Shown here one piece after another: positions 1 to 9,324 of a stretch of 64,000 nucleotides of DNA (positions within the stretch are counted from its first letter, which is position 1; the number at the start of each line of letters is the position of its first letter). The notes beneath the pieces are model-generated. The model had not been told where the DNA came from. It saw only the letters and a program-made list of their open reading frames with translations, and did no database searches. A program made the position numbers and the translations under genes. Source of the DNA: Taxawa tesnikishii (nom. ined.) (Eukaryota; Ascomycota; Dothideomycetes; Dothideales); the NCBI GenBank assembly GCA_030247885.1, contig JAPDRO010000009.1, forward strand, positions 744,001-808,000, read 5' to 3'.

Positions 1-387
1 CTTCAAGATCGCGCGCGAATTTGTGTCGAAAGCCTGTATAGCACCGCTGTCACCGCCCGCAAGCAGAATCCTTCCATCTCGTCGAATCTCGCCAGAGTGT
101 GCAATATCATCGTAGCCAAAGCGTGTGATGGTCTTGAGGATCTTGCGGGTTTTAGAAGAAAAGATTTGTACGCGGCTGCCTGAGGTGACGGCAAAGGTAT
201 CGGAGGGCGCGGTTGCGAGGGGATTCGAGGGAAGGTCCGGAAAGGAAATGTGCGTGATCGGGTTCGAATGCGGCGACGGAACTAGTTGTTGCGATTTAAA
301 GCTCTTCCAGTAGTGCTGATCCGCAGTCAATGGCGCAGGGCCAGTGGGCAGCTTTATGGGCTGGAGAGGTTGGACTTCTGCCGCCAT
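1..387 (-). CDS. utp15: UTP15-like U3 snoRNP WD40 protein, 5' part only
   Basis: The first 129 codons read leftward from the ATG at 385-387 and run off the window edge. The N-terminus reads MAAEVQPLQPIKLP, followed at about residue 27 by WKSFKSQQLVPSPHSN, the hallmark opening of UTP15. The first WD40 blades follow (ITHISFP near residue 44, LLAGGDSGAIQAFD near residue 108). In the family, UTP15 belongs to the t-UTP/UtpA subcomplex of the small-subunit processome, in the nucleolus, needed for rDNA transcription and early 18S pre-rRNA processing. No intron is seen in this part. The assignment rests on remembered family sequence, and another WD40 ribosome-biogenesis factor is the only realistic alternative. 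Confidence 0.85.
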   Translation of the reverse strand, partial: MAAEVQPLQPIKLPTGPAPLTADQHYWKSFKSQQLVPSPHSNPITHISFPDLPSNPLATAPSDTFAVTSGSRVQIFSSKTRKILKTITRFGYDDIAHSGEIRRDGRILLAGGDSGAIQAFDTNSRAILK

Positions 388-668
388 GGTGAGTTATCAA
401 GCGACAGTGGTGTTGTTACGGAAAAAAGTCACGGCGCAGAACTGTACAAGGCTTGGAAAAGTCGCGTTTGCTACAAATGATATTTTACCCGACATCCGCT
501 CGCCAAGAATTGCCGATATCGAAGTGGCTAAACGCTTTCACATGCGCTGATACTTCCAACCAAGGGCAGCAGAAACATATACTACGATTACCTTGACTAC
601 ACAAGCCAAAGCATAACAATTCCGGACTGGTCATCTTGGTTGCTTGGTCTAGCTGAGAGACGAAAGAA

Positions 669-959
669 ATGTCAGACTCTGCAAACAATCCTGTCTCGCA
701 ACACCTGCAGCGCTTTCTCAACACACGACAACCGCCTAAGACATTCTGTCCGTCGGAGGTCGCACGAGCTCTGTCTTCAGAAGACCTTGAATCCGAAGGA
801 GTCAAGGAGTGGCGGGAATTGATGCCAAGGATACGAGAGCTGGCGTGGGAGATGCGCGCCCGTGGTGAAGTAGAGGTACTTCAGAAGGGCGCGGTCCTGG
901 AGCAAGAGACGTCGCTGGAGGGTATCAAAGGCCCAATAAGGTTACGCAGGGCCGGATGA
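669..959 (+). CDS. DUF3253 family small protein
   Basis: A single-exon 96-residue protein. The segment FCPSEVARAL (about residues 26-35), then WRELMPRIRELAWEMRARGE (about 47-66), VEVLQKG and a C-terminal IKGPIRLRR match the short DUF3253 family, a winged-helix-like module of unknown function found in bacteria and fungi. The start MSDSANNPVSQHLQRFLN gives the usual family length. It is divergent from the UTP15 gene with 281 bp between the two start codons, so the pair may share a promoter. The function is unknown. Confidence 0.75.
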   Translation: MSDSANNPVSQHLQRFLNTRQPPKTFCPSEVARALSSEDLESEGVKEWRELMPRIRELAWEMRARGEVEVLQKGAVLEQETSLEGIKGPIRLRRAG

Positions 960-1161
960 ATCACTGGAAAGAGGCCAACAGAAACTGTTTTGTACAAGGG
1001 GACGATCTCATCATGCATTGCTCGGCTACTACGAAAGAACAACGTGCCAAGAAAAGAAAATGTGAGGCTTTTGCAACAACAACCACCGACAAATCACCAC
1101 TCAAACCTCAACCCTTCCCCCGCTTTACTACTTCAGAACCTCCGACGGAGAGCGGGTCCGA

Positions 1162-2256
1162 CTAGCAGGAAGCACCGCTTGGAATGTTGCTGCACTTAGT
1201 GGACTTCTTGCCACCGGTGACGCTATTGCCCTTCCAGGTCCAGTCAGAGCAGGAGCCCTTTCCGCAAAGGATGTAGATGTCGGTGGCGGAGCTGGCGACA
1301 GAGCCAGTAACGCCAGAGACGGTCAGGTCGGTGATCGGAACGCCAGTGGTAGGGGTACCGGTCGGGCTGCCGTTCTCGTAGTCCTGCTCGATGACGATAC
1401 CGTACTTGGAGATGTTGCTGAGGGTAATGGCGGAGTAGGTCACGTTGTTAACGGAGCCAGTCGCGCCGTAGACGGTCTTGATCCGAGCACCGTTCTGGGA
1501 GTTGGAGATCTTGTTGTTGGCAATGTAGACGTTCTTGACGTCGTTATCGTCACGGCCGCCGACGGAGCCGATGGAGAGACCGTGACCACCGGAGCAGGTA
1601 CCGCCGGTAAAGGAGATGTCGGTACCAGAGTTGACGGCCAGGCAGTCGTCCTGGTTCTTGACGTTGGCACCGCTGATGTAGACACCAGTGGAGGAGCCGA
1701 CGTCGAAGGCGTCAGTGTTGTGGCCGAGCTCGCCAGAGTCACCGGCAGAGTTGTCGAGGGTGACGCTGATGACCTTCAGGTTGGTGGCGCTGTTGATGGA
1801 CATGAACTGAACTGGAGTGTTCTTGACGTTCAGACCCTGGATGGTGGAGTCGATCAGGGAGTGGGCGTAGAAGGCCTTGGGCTTGGTCTTTCCACCGTTG
1901 CTGCCCTCGCCATCCCACCATTTGGCACCGTTGCAGTCAATGACGTGGCCGGAGGCACCCTTGACGGTGATGTCGGTACCGGAGACGGAGATGAGAGGCC
2001 CAGACCACTCCTTGTAACCGAAAGAGGTGGTACCCTCGAAAGTGACAGTAGTACCCTTGGTGAGCTTGGTCAGATCAAGGGTGGTACCGGCTGGGACAGC
2101 GATGTTGTTCAGGACGATGTTGGTGCAAGAAGACTTGCCCTTGATCGCGGAAGCAGCGTCGGTGAAGGTGCAGGAGGCACGCTTGTCAACGACAGGAGCA
2201 GCAATCGCGGCGCCGGCGCCAACGAGAGCGGTGGACAGAACGGAGATGCGAACCAT
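1162..2256 (-). CDS. Secreted endopolygalacturonase (GH28)
   Basis: Single-exon, 364 residues. Residues 1-19 form a signal peptide and a short propeptide ends at Lys25-Arg26, a Kex2-type site. The mature part is a right-handed beta-helix of family GH28 with all catalytic signatures: [30 protein letters not shown] and ARIKTV. The family hydrolyses internal alpha-1,4 bonds of homogalacturonan outside the cell; length and motifs fit the endo-acting type. Paired cysteines near the N- and C-terminus are as in fungal endo-PGs. A TATA-like element (TATAAGTA) lies at 2421-2428 on the minus strand, about 165 bp upstream. Such genes are usually pectin-induced and carbon-repressed, but no regulator site is claimed here. 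It suggests a plant-associated or saprotrophic life style. Confidence 0.95.
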   Translation of the reverse strand: MVRISVLSTALVGAGAAIAAPVVDKRASCTFTDAASAIKGKSSCTNIVLNNIAVPAGTTLDLTKLTKGTTVTFEGTTSFGYKEWSGPLISVSGTDITVKGASGHVIDCNGAKWWDGEGSNGGKTKPKAFYAHSLIDSTIQGLNVKNTPVQFMSINSATNLKVISVTLDNSAGDSGELGHNTDAFDVGSSTGVYISGANVKNQDDCLAVNSGTDISFTGGTCSGGHGLSIGSVGGRDDNDVKNVYIANNKISNSQNGARIKTVYGATGSVNNVTYSAITLSNISKYGIVIEQDYENGSPTGTPTTGVPITDLTVSGVTGSVASSATDIYILCGKGSCSDWTWKGNSVTGGKKSTKCSNIPSGASC

Positions 2257-3217
2257 CTTATTGTTTGGGTTAAAGTTTTGGTTGAAGAGAGTGGTAGAGA
2301 CTTTGAACGAGTGACTTTATGGTGAGGACAGCCTGCTGACCGGAGAAACCCAACAGTGAAGGAATGTGGTTGGAAGAGTATGATGAGGAGAAAAGGGAGC
2401 CAGATCTATGGACCTGCAGATACTTATACATGTACCATTATCACGAAGACTATAGCCAAGCAATCGCCAAGTGTGCTAAGAGATATCGAGGCATTTCTTC
2501 CATTTCCACAAGCAATGCACAATCGACACCAGGGTGGTCCTGCCAAGGAGACTGTGTCACTTGTATGAAACCACTGCCGGTGAAGGAGTGGAGGCTAAAG
2601 CGGGTTTCAATGCTTGCCGAGGGTTCTGGATGAAGGAGTAGAAGCTTCCCGATCGTGGATCAGGGTGTCGCCGAAGGCATGCCGAAAGGAGAAGTCTAGG
2701 GCTTGGGGTGGCATGTCACTTCATGACATCCGATGTCAAAGCGTGTTGCGTCGCAGGAGTGTCAGGAGAAACACCGAATGGTGGAAAAGTTCCTCGCTTG
2801 CGTGTTGCGGTGTTCTGAAACTCTTCGATTAGGGGGACGTGTGTCTAAATGAGATGGTTTGCGGTGAGAGCCGGCGATGGCGTCAAAATCGCTTCTGTGA
2901 AAGGTCCCGAGATTACGGCGACGGGCGCTCCCGTCTATGCACGTGTACAGTCTTGGGAAAGGCTTACCGACGCTTGTAACGCCTTGTCAATTCTTGACTG
3001 GAGGAAAATCACATATTGCCAAGAGCGGCAACTTCTACAATTAAATGATCGTGCAGAGAGTAGGCCGTTGGTTATACATCCAGTTGTCTAGTCTATGCAA
3101 GTACAACCAAGCCACACGGAATAATGATCTGGGGAATCTCCGTGCGTCTGCGGGGAAATCGCACGACGTTGAGTGGTTCATGCAGTGCCAAACCTTCGAT
3201 CGAACAGTCCAGCTCTT
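2257..3217. other. Intergenic, polygalacturonase promoter side
   Basis: This 961-bp stretch lies between the polygalacturonase start and the Cdt1 stop. It holds the TATA-like element of the polygalacturonase at 2421-2428 (minus strand). Short overlapping open frames show no recognisable protein signature. Nothing else is supported. Confidence 0.6.
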
Positions 3218-4732
3218 TCACGCGCCTGCGCCTTGCAGCCTCGCTCTTAGTTCCACCGTAGTAGGTCGTCCTGCCTTTGTGATGACCACACCCCGTACAT
3301 CGCCGGTCTGAATTACCCCGACGAACCTTGGAGCGACCTCCTCCGCCATAAGCCCGATGCAACGTTCAGCCTCTTCAATCGAAATAGGGTTCCGCAGGGA
3401 ATTTTGAAGCTGCTTCACCAAGGTCTGAGCTCCGAAACTGACTCTCGGTCTGCCGGCCGCCAGCATGTCCAGGACCATGGCGACTTCCTCAATCCGATGT
3501 AGAGCAGCTTTGCGCTCAAGCTCCTCCTTTGTAGGTCCGTTTGGTTGGGATGACTTGAATTGTTGCTTTGCCAGGATTCGGTCCAGAAGACTGCTGCCGC
3601 GACTCGATACTGCCTCGGCAGTCTTCATCACAGGCGCTACGGATGGCTTCTGAGCCTCTGTGGTCTGTTGTCGGGCCTGCTGCGCTGTGTCTCTCAGCAG
3701 GTCGAGTCGCCGTTGGCCTTTTGATGGTGCAGCTGCTAGTTGACGCGCTGTTTCGCTCTCTTCAACCTCTAACAACGGCAGTTGCTGCACGAAATCGAGA
3801 ACATCTGCACCCTCGTTGTTTCTGGCTTGCCAATGCCTCCATTCATTGCACAAGCGGTCCTGAAAGCGACGATCCAGTCCCTTCTGGTCCAGCTGATTGA
3901 ATCTCACGAATGTCTCCTCAGTTGGCTCAAGGCGCAGATCGTTCTTTCCATACGAAACGATAGAAAAAATGGGCTTGCTGGGTCCTAGCACTCTCAGAAC
4001 CCTGCGAATATCCGTTTCTGTAACGGTACGCTTCTTCCAATGTTTGGTGACAAGAGGCGCGATTGTCCTCAGGTGCGACTGTGACGAAGCACCGTTGTGG
4101 GCATAGAAGAGTGATACGGCGCTTAGAAAGGAAGAGAAGAGGCTGATGAGGTCCTTCAATGCGATTGGAAGGTTTTCCGTAATATCGATGTCTGGCAAGT
4201 TTTTGAAGGATCTCGGTGTGAGAGGCGGTGTTTCATACGCTTCTTTGTCTTTGCTCGGCGTGACAGGAGCTTTCTCTCCCGGTGCCGCTAGGTTGAGCTT
4301 GTCGAATAGGTTTCGCGCACCCTTCGTAGGTGTTTCTGCAGGGCTAGGAAGAAACGCATTCTTGAAGCGCTTGTTTTGCGGCGTCGCAACATCGCCATCG
4401 CGTTGCCTTTTCTTGCGCGATGTTTCTGTGGGTATGTATTCGGAGTGTGCCTTCGGTTTCTCGGCGGTCTGGTGTGAGGGCGCGGTCTCGTTAACCTCCT
4501 TTGCTAGTCGCTTCGCTCCGTTCGACGGTGCGTTGTTGCTGATGCCGGGCTCCGGTCCCTTGGAAGGAATTCCAACAACCACTTTCCGCTTCTTCACACT
4601 CTGATCGAGTTGTTGCGCTTTGCCCACGCGTCCAAAGTCCTGGATACTTTTCTGATTCTTGGATGTTTGGATTTGTTTGGCCGAGGAAACAATGTCAGAG
4701 CTGGCTTTTCGCTTTCTCGAGGTTGGCATCAT
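3218..4732 (-). CDS. cdt1: DNA replication licensing factor Cdt1
   Basis: Single-exon, 504 residues, starting MMPTSRKRK (the second Met is an equally good start). The first 140 residues are basic and disordered. The central part has a Cdt1 winged-helix layout (LPIALKDLISLFSSFLSAVS, then a TDIRRVLRVLGP helix) and the C-terminal third has a second winged helix (VAMVLDMLAAGRPRVSFG to VGVIQTGDVRGVVITKAGRP), the MCM-binding domain of the family. Cdt1 loads Mcm2-7 onto ORC/Cdc6-bound origins in G1. Residues 27-38 (QKSIQDFGRVGK) resemble a PIP degron, see findings. There are no frame breaks. Confidence is high from the two-domain pattern, although fungal Cdt1 proteins diverge strongly. Confidence 0.85.
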   Translation of the reverse strand: MMPTSRKRKASSDIVSSAKQIQTSKNQKSIQDFGRVGKAQQLDQSVKKRKVVVGIPSKGPEPGISNNAPSNGAKRLAKEVNETAPSHQTAEKPKAHSEYIPTETSRKKRQRDGDVATPQNKRFKNAFLPSPAETPTKGARNLFDKLNLAAPGEKAPVTPSKDKEAYETPPLTPRSFKNLPDIDITENLPIALKDLISLFSSFLSAVSLFYAHNGASSQSHLRTIAPLVTKHWKKRTVTETDIRRVLRVLGPSKPIFSIVSYGKNDLRLEPTEETFVRFNQLDQKGLDRRFQDRLCNEWRHWQARNNEGADVLDFVQQLPLLEVEESETARQLAAAPSKGQRRLDLLRDTAQQARQQTTEAQKPSVAPVMKTAEAVSSRGSSLLDRILAKQQFKSSQPNGPTKEELERKAALHRIEEVAMVLDMLAAGRPRVSFGAQTLVKQLQNSLRNPISIEEAERCIGLMAEEVAPRFVGVIQTGDVRGVVITKAGRPTTVELRARLQGAGA

Positions 4733-5392
4733 GAATCGATAATTGGGTTAATATGGTATATGCTGGGATAATGCGCGCGGAGATGTTGTAACAAAGTCGA
4801 ATTGATGCGTAGACTGCCGTCACAAACTAAGAGGTGTATAGAGAAACGCGAATTGAATGCGAGTTGTCGGGGAGACGTGACGCAACGCGGTTGTAACGCG
4901 ACGGCACTAGTACGGAAAGGGGCAGATGATTGATCCCGCTTTCCGCTTCCGCAGGCCCACATCGTGAACGCTCCAGACACTTCGACCTACAATGGCAATG
5001 ATGTCCGTTACTACTTTAGTCCGATTTCACATGCGAATCCTTCTGTTTCTTAGTTGCCATGCGACGCCTTGCCTGATGCAGGATTGCAGTGTTATGTGAT
5101 TTTGTGTACTGCTGCTTCGACCTACTACCTCTGTTTGACAAGTTGGCTGTGCAGAATCGTCTTACGGTTCCATCTAATGCACGAGCGAACCCATGTGTCC
5201 ACGTATCGGTGTCCCGCAACCAAAGAACAGGACATTGTAATCCGAACACATCCTAAATCTCAACGGAATCTAACAAAGACAATGCTGATGCCAAGTTCAA
5301 CTAATCAAGGTATCATTCGGACACAGTTCGCTAGTAAGTACAAGGTCATTCCAAACCGTTCATTCGTAGTGAGGTTTCTCGAAAACAGCTTT
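4733..5392. other. Intergenic, upstream of Cdt1
   Basis: A 660-bp stretch between the Cdt1 start and the stop of the next minus-strand gene. Only scattered short open frames are present. No RNA gene, repeat or recognisable motif was found. Confidence 0.6.
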
Positions 5393-5955
5393 TTACTTTC
5401 CACCGAACCAGCTACCCCAAGTGCTCTTTGCCTCCTTCTTTGCATCCTGCACCTTGGCTTCAGCCTCGTGGACCTTGTCCATGACTGTCTTGTCGAAGTT
5501 GTTCACAGCCTGGTTGAACTGCTTATTGGCGTCGTGGCTGTAGTTCTCGATTTTCTTCTCAGCATCCGCCCGGTAAGCCTCGAGCTTGGTGTCGATGTCG
5601 CTCGTCTTGGCCTTGACTTGTGCGACCTAGAAATCGGTCAGCAAGTTGGCACGGTATCAGCGCAGTGCAGAACATACAGCGTTGTCGATCTGGGAGCCTG
5701 CCTGTTGTCCGAGGACCTTGGCCTCGGTCTTCCATTCCTTTGCCTTGCCCTCGGCGTCGTTTCCTCGCCCGGATGAGTAAACCTTGGAAACATCGTCTAT
5801 CGTAACGGTGAGCGCAATTCAACCAGGGGAGGGGCAAGCGCCGTACGTTCGAACTTCTTCTCGGCAACCTTTGGGTCTCCACCGCCAGCGTAGAGGTAGT
5901 AGCCGAGGGCAGCGGCAACCGTCACGCCGGCTCCTGTAACGACACGGTTGGACAT
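5393..5955 (-). CDS. Small membrane-anchored protein of the calcofluor-white-hypersensitive type
   Basis: Three exons: 5847-5955, 5678-5796 and 5393-5626, with introns of 50 nt (GTACGG...TAG) and 51 nt (GTATGT...TAG), giving 153 residues. The N-terminus MSNRVVTGAGVTVAAALGYY is one hydrophobic segment, followed by LYAGGGDPKVAEKKFEHD, the conserved block of small fungal proteins annotated as calcofluor white hypersensitive. The rest is an amphipathic, Ala/Lys/Asp-rich helix (VAQVKAKTSDIDTKLEAYRA...) recalling LEA-like or apolipoprotein-like helices, ending WGSWFGGK. The annotation name comes from a yeast cell-wall phenotype; the molecular role is unknown. Reading through the first donor gives a spurious longer N-terminal frame. 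Confidence 0.75.
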
Positions 5956-6390
5956 GGTGATTGATTGGTTGGTTGGTATGTGAATGGAGTGTGTAGAATT
6001 GAGGGTATCCGAACGCACTCGAAGGTGATGGTATATGCAGTTGAGATTGGAAGTTGAAGCAAGGTTGGCTTCAAATAGAAGAGCTGCCACAGGATGTGGC
6101 TTAAAGCTCCCTGTCGTGACAGTGACGCGTGAAACCAACTTGACGTCAGTGGGCCAATGCGGGGGCGGAACTTAAGGTTTGACCGAACGCCGGAAACGGC
6201 TTCTGGGCTGGCCTCAACGGGACAATGTCTCAAGAGCGCGCCTTTCCTGTTTCTCGTAGTCAGAGATGTTGCGCTGTAGGCTACTCCACAGCCACCATCA
6301 ACAAGCAGCAGCCAAGTGCCATATTTTTTGATACCACCTCTCTATGGAGTACCTGCTAACAAAGCAAGACCCGAGCGCACTGTCTGAACG
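5956..6390. other. Divergent promoter region
   Basis: A 435-bp stretch between two divergent start codons (5955 minus, 6391 plus). It must contain both promoters. No clear TATA box or repeat was identified. Confidence 0.6.
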
Positions 6391-8222
6391 ATGTCCGCCA
6401 TCCCCTCAAGCTCCACTTTCCAGCAGGATCGGCAGTTCCCCGTCCCTGGAAAGGCCCTAGAACACCAGATTGCCCTGGCCGACCACACGAAGGCCGCCAA
6501 GTCGAGCGTACAAGCGACTGAGGAAGAGTTGTCCGATCAAGATACGGATCCCGCAACGCCAGGTGGAAGCAGCTCGGCTTTAGCTAGGAGGTGGACCAGT
6601 CAGTCCCTGAATGTGAAGACACAGCTTCAGCGGCGCAAATACAATCGATATAGGAATCACCTGGGACCCCATGACCCGGGTCTGGGGCCCGCAGATGGCG
6701 CATCGGATGCAAAGAAAGGAAAGCTGCACCGCGGAAAGAAGAAGGTTAAGGGTCTTATAAAGAGGAAGCCGACACGCTTGACTGTGGAGGATGACGCAGT
6801 CATCGACATACTTTACGAGAACCAGCGCGGATCCTTCTTCTTTGGCATACCTCTTTTCTCCTCCAGGGCGCTCGGAGGCCTTGATCCTAAGCCATGGTTA
6901 AACGGAAACAGAAAACAAAGTCCTGTCGACATTAGGAATGCCCAGGTACCGGACCCGAACTGGGAGTGGGCTTGGCCCTCATGGTACGTCGACATGTCGC
7001 GAGATGTCGACGAGGAGGGCTGGGAGTACTCCTTCTCGTTCCAAAACGGATTTGCCTGGCACGGAAACCACCCCTGGTTCCACTCGTTCGTCCGCAGGAG
7101 AAGATGGCTGCGCAAGAGAGTCAGGAAGCACGCTCACCACGCAGAAGGCAAGAGTGTTAGCGGGAGACACATGGCAGAAGCCCACCAGTTTACTTCAGAG
7201 TACTTCACAATCCATTCCGAGAGAAACATGAGCGTTGGTTCTTCTGGGTCAGTGACTCCGTCAAGTAGTAGCAGGCCCAAGGTACACGCAAGGGAGGATG
7301 ACCCTGCGGAAAAGGACGACCTGCGCGATATGGGTACCCTTTTGCGCTTCCTTCGAAAAGCGGCCGTTGACCGCGAGAAGCTGGTGCTCGTCAGAACCTT
7401 TGTGGAGAATGCTAGTGCGGAACTGCATTATCTGGCAGAAGAGGTAGATACCCTACTGCCATGCGAAACTTGACCAAGCTCACAGCCTGTGCAGATGCCC
7501 ACAATCATGTCGCTCTTTGTCTTCCAGGACTCCAGGCGCCAACTTTTGGGGATGTTGTCACAGAAGTTTGATGAAGTGACCAAGCATCGCGAGGAGCACA
7601 AGGAAAAGAACAAGGAGGAAGGTACGGAAGAGAAGAGGAGAATCGACAATCTTCTCCGAGCAATGAATGTTGCCGACGGTCAGGTCAAGCGGCTCGAATA
7701 CTGGAGCGATATCAGGGACATGACACGGAAAGGAGAGGACGGTGCCACCGACGCTTCTCGGGGCTGGAAAGATCAACAGTGGCAGGGCCTTGATACCAGC
7801 GGACCAGGAAATGATACGGAAACTACTGCTAAGGAGCCTGGCAAGAGTGAAGCGGAACTTGAGCAGGATGCCCGTGTCGTTGAAAAGGAGCTTGACGCCG
7901 AAGCTGGAGCAGAGGCTGATTCGAACTCTGATGGCGGTCAGACTCCACGACCCTTGGGCACTCCAAAGGCCTTGGGCAGCAAGGATGCACCTCGCTGGGG
8001 AGATGAAGTCCAAGGCTCCAGCGAAGAGACAGGACAGACCTTTGCCACAGCTGATCCTTACGAAGGTTCCGGGGATCTCCTGATACAATCAAGGCGAAAG
8101 ATGAAAGTTTCCCCTTCGAGACAGTCGATGAAGATCTGACGCCGAAGGAATCTCAGAGATCGAGCGACGAGTTTGTTACGCCGGATGAAGTGCCACATAG
8201 CGACGTAGACTGGGCCCAGTAG
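6391..8222 (+). CDS. Dysferlin-domain (DysFN/DysFC) protein, Mug65/Pex24-like
   Basis: Exon 1 is 6391-7443; an 84-nt intron 7444-7527 ends CTTCCAG. Residues about 130-265 carry the DysF signature: YENQRGSFFFGIPLFSSRAL, DPKPWLNGN, DPNWEWAWPSWYVDM, DEEGWEYSFSFQ, HGNHPWFHSFVRRRRWLRKR. In fungi this domain occurs in peroxisomal Pex23/24/30-type proteins and in Spo73/Mug65, involved in ER-peroxisome contacts or spore membrane shaping. Here there is no clear transmembrane segment, so a Mug65-type protein is favoured. The rest is charged and disordered. The C-terminus is uncertain: the first frame stops at 8139, but a clean acidic tail ending SDVDWAQ at 8222 is open in another frame. It is reached either by a missing G at GGGG 8071-8074 or by a weak 59-nt intron 8066-8124. 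Confidence 0.75.
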
Positions 8223-8372
8223 TGCTGTTCCCTTCTACCAGCTCACTCCGAATGATGGAGCATTTACTTTTCCTTTGTCGGTTCTAAGAAGGCATCGTGG
8301 GGATCATGAGGGACTGAGTGGCACTTTGAATAGCTTAGCGTTGGTGTCTGGCGTTCTCTTCCCTGTCTACGA

Positions 8373-8937
8373 TTGCAGACCGGTAGACAGGTCTACCTAA
8401 AAACAATGCCTAGACATGCAAATCCTATTGTGCTTCTACCTGGCTTTAATGCAACCGGCACAGACTATGTGATACTCATCCCTCGAAACAGCTACAGGGA
8501 CGAGAGGACAATCTTCCACTCTGCCGACCTTGAAGAAAAGCGGGAAGAATATGGTATGCTGGACTCTTCGTCCTGGCTTACCAATAAGCAGCGCCTTACG
8601 AACAAAGGTATCCTGGCCATCTACTATTTTCAACATGTGGCAGATGTCCAGAAGTTCACATGGAGTGCGAGCCATCCGAAGGGCTGGCGACCGGTATGGA
8701 GAGTTTTCGAAGACGCATCAACATCTCTCTTTGAGACATGAGCTCTACCATGTTCCAAGGGGTCAGTGGGGGAACATTTTCCTGAACTCGCATCCTACAC
8801 TTGTTGGTATAACGGCTCGCAAGGTCAAGGTATCGAAGGAAGGAGATTTCAGCGAGTGGGAGAGTCCTCTTGTTCCGGCCGATGAACCCAGGGTACGAAC
8901 CCGTGAAAAGGTATGGACGAGAGCTCCGAGGCGTTGA
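8373..8937 (+). pseudogene. DUF4188-like monooxygenase gene, truncated and frame-broken
   Basis: Two overlapping frames (8373-8741 and 8530-8937) together resemble the C-terminal two thirds of DUF4188/monooxygenase-like proteins. Frame one carries EEYGMLDSSSWL, then ILAIYYFQHVADVQKF and HPKGWRPVW. Frame two continues LSLRHELYHVPRGQWGNIF, LNSHPTLVGITA and EWESPLVPAD. The switch lies at TTTT 8704-8707, where one T too many would explain it. The usual N-terminal strand-helix part is not seen upstream and is replaced by unrelated sequence, so I favour a decayed or truncated gene over a simple base error. It lies just upstream of a P450 on the same strand, which may be chance. The family call is from remembered pattern. 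Confidence 0.5.
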
Positions 8938-9324
8938 GAAATGGCTTCTAGATCCGGATGGCAGACCTCTCGAGCCAACGCACTCTGTGTTCTGCTCGGT
9001 CCTACCAGGACAAAGGATAGGATAGGGTTGCGTGCGGAAAACATACCTAACCGAGGTGACTTGGCGAAGGTGATCTCTAGGGCAAATTGCGGGTCCTCTA
9101 CGCGTACCTATACGGAAATGGCAATTTAGACGATTAATTTCGCCAACTATAGTCATTAATCCTCACGTCAGATTATAGTTGCACGTTAGCTGTACGTGTT
9201 CGAACTGCAGCTTAGTGAACATCAAAATGTATAAAATCCTCACCCTTGATAAATTCGAGGCCTTCCCTCTCCCTTCAACGCATCAACGCCTTCACAGAGC
9301 AGCAGACGAATATAGCCAGTCGTC
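8938..9324. other. P450 promoter region
   Basis: A 387-bp stretch before the P450 start. It is AT-richer than its surroundings and holds a good TATA box at 9230-9237. No other motif is claimed. Confidence 0.6.
9230..9237 (+). promoter_or_regulatory. TATA box of the P450 gene
   Basis: TATAAAAT lies 88-95 bp upstream of the P450 ATG, a common distance in filamentous ascomycetes. The transcription start is not visible. Confidence 0.5.

Noticed and set aside
1582-2325. 247-codon plus-strand open frame opposite the polygalacturonase gene
   Set aside because: It is antisense to a complete GH28 gene, Gly/Val/Asp-rich, as expected from reading codon-biased DNA backwards.
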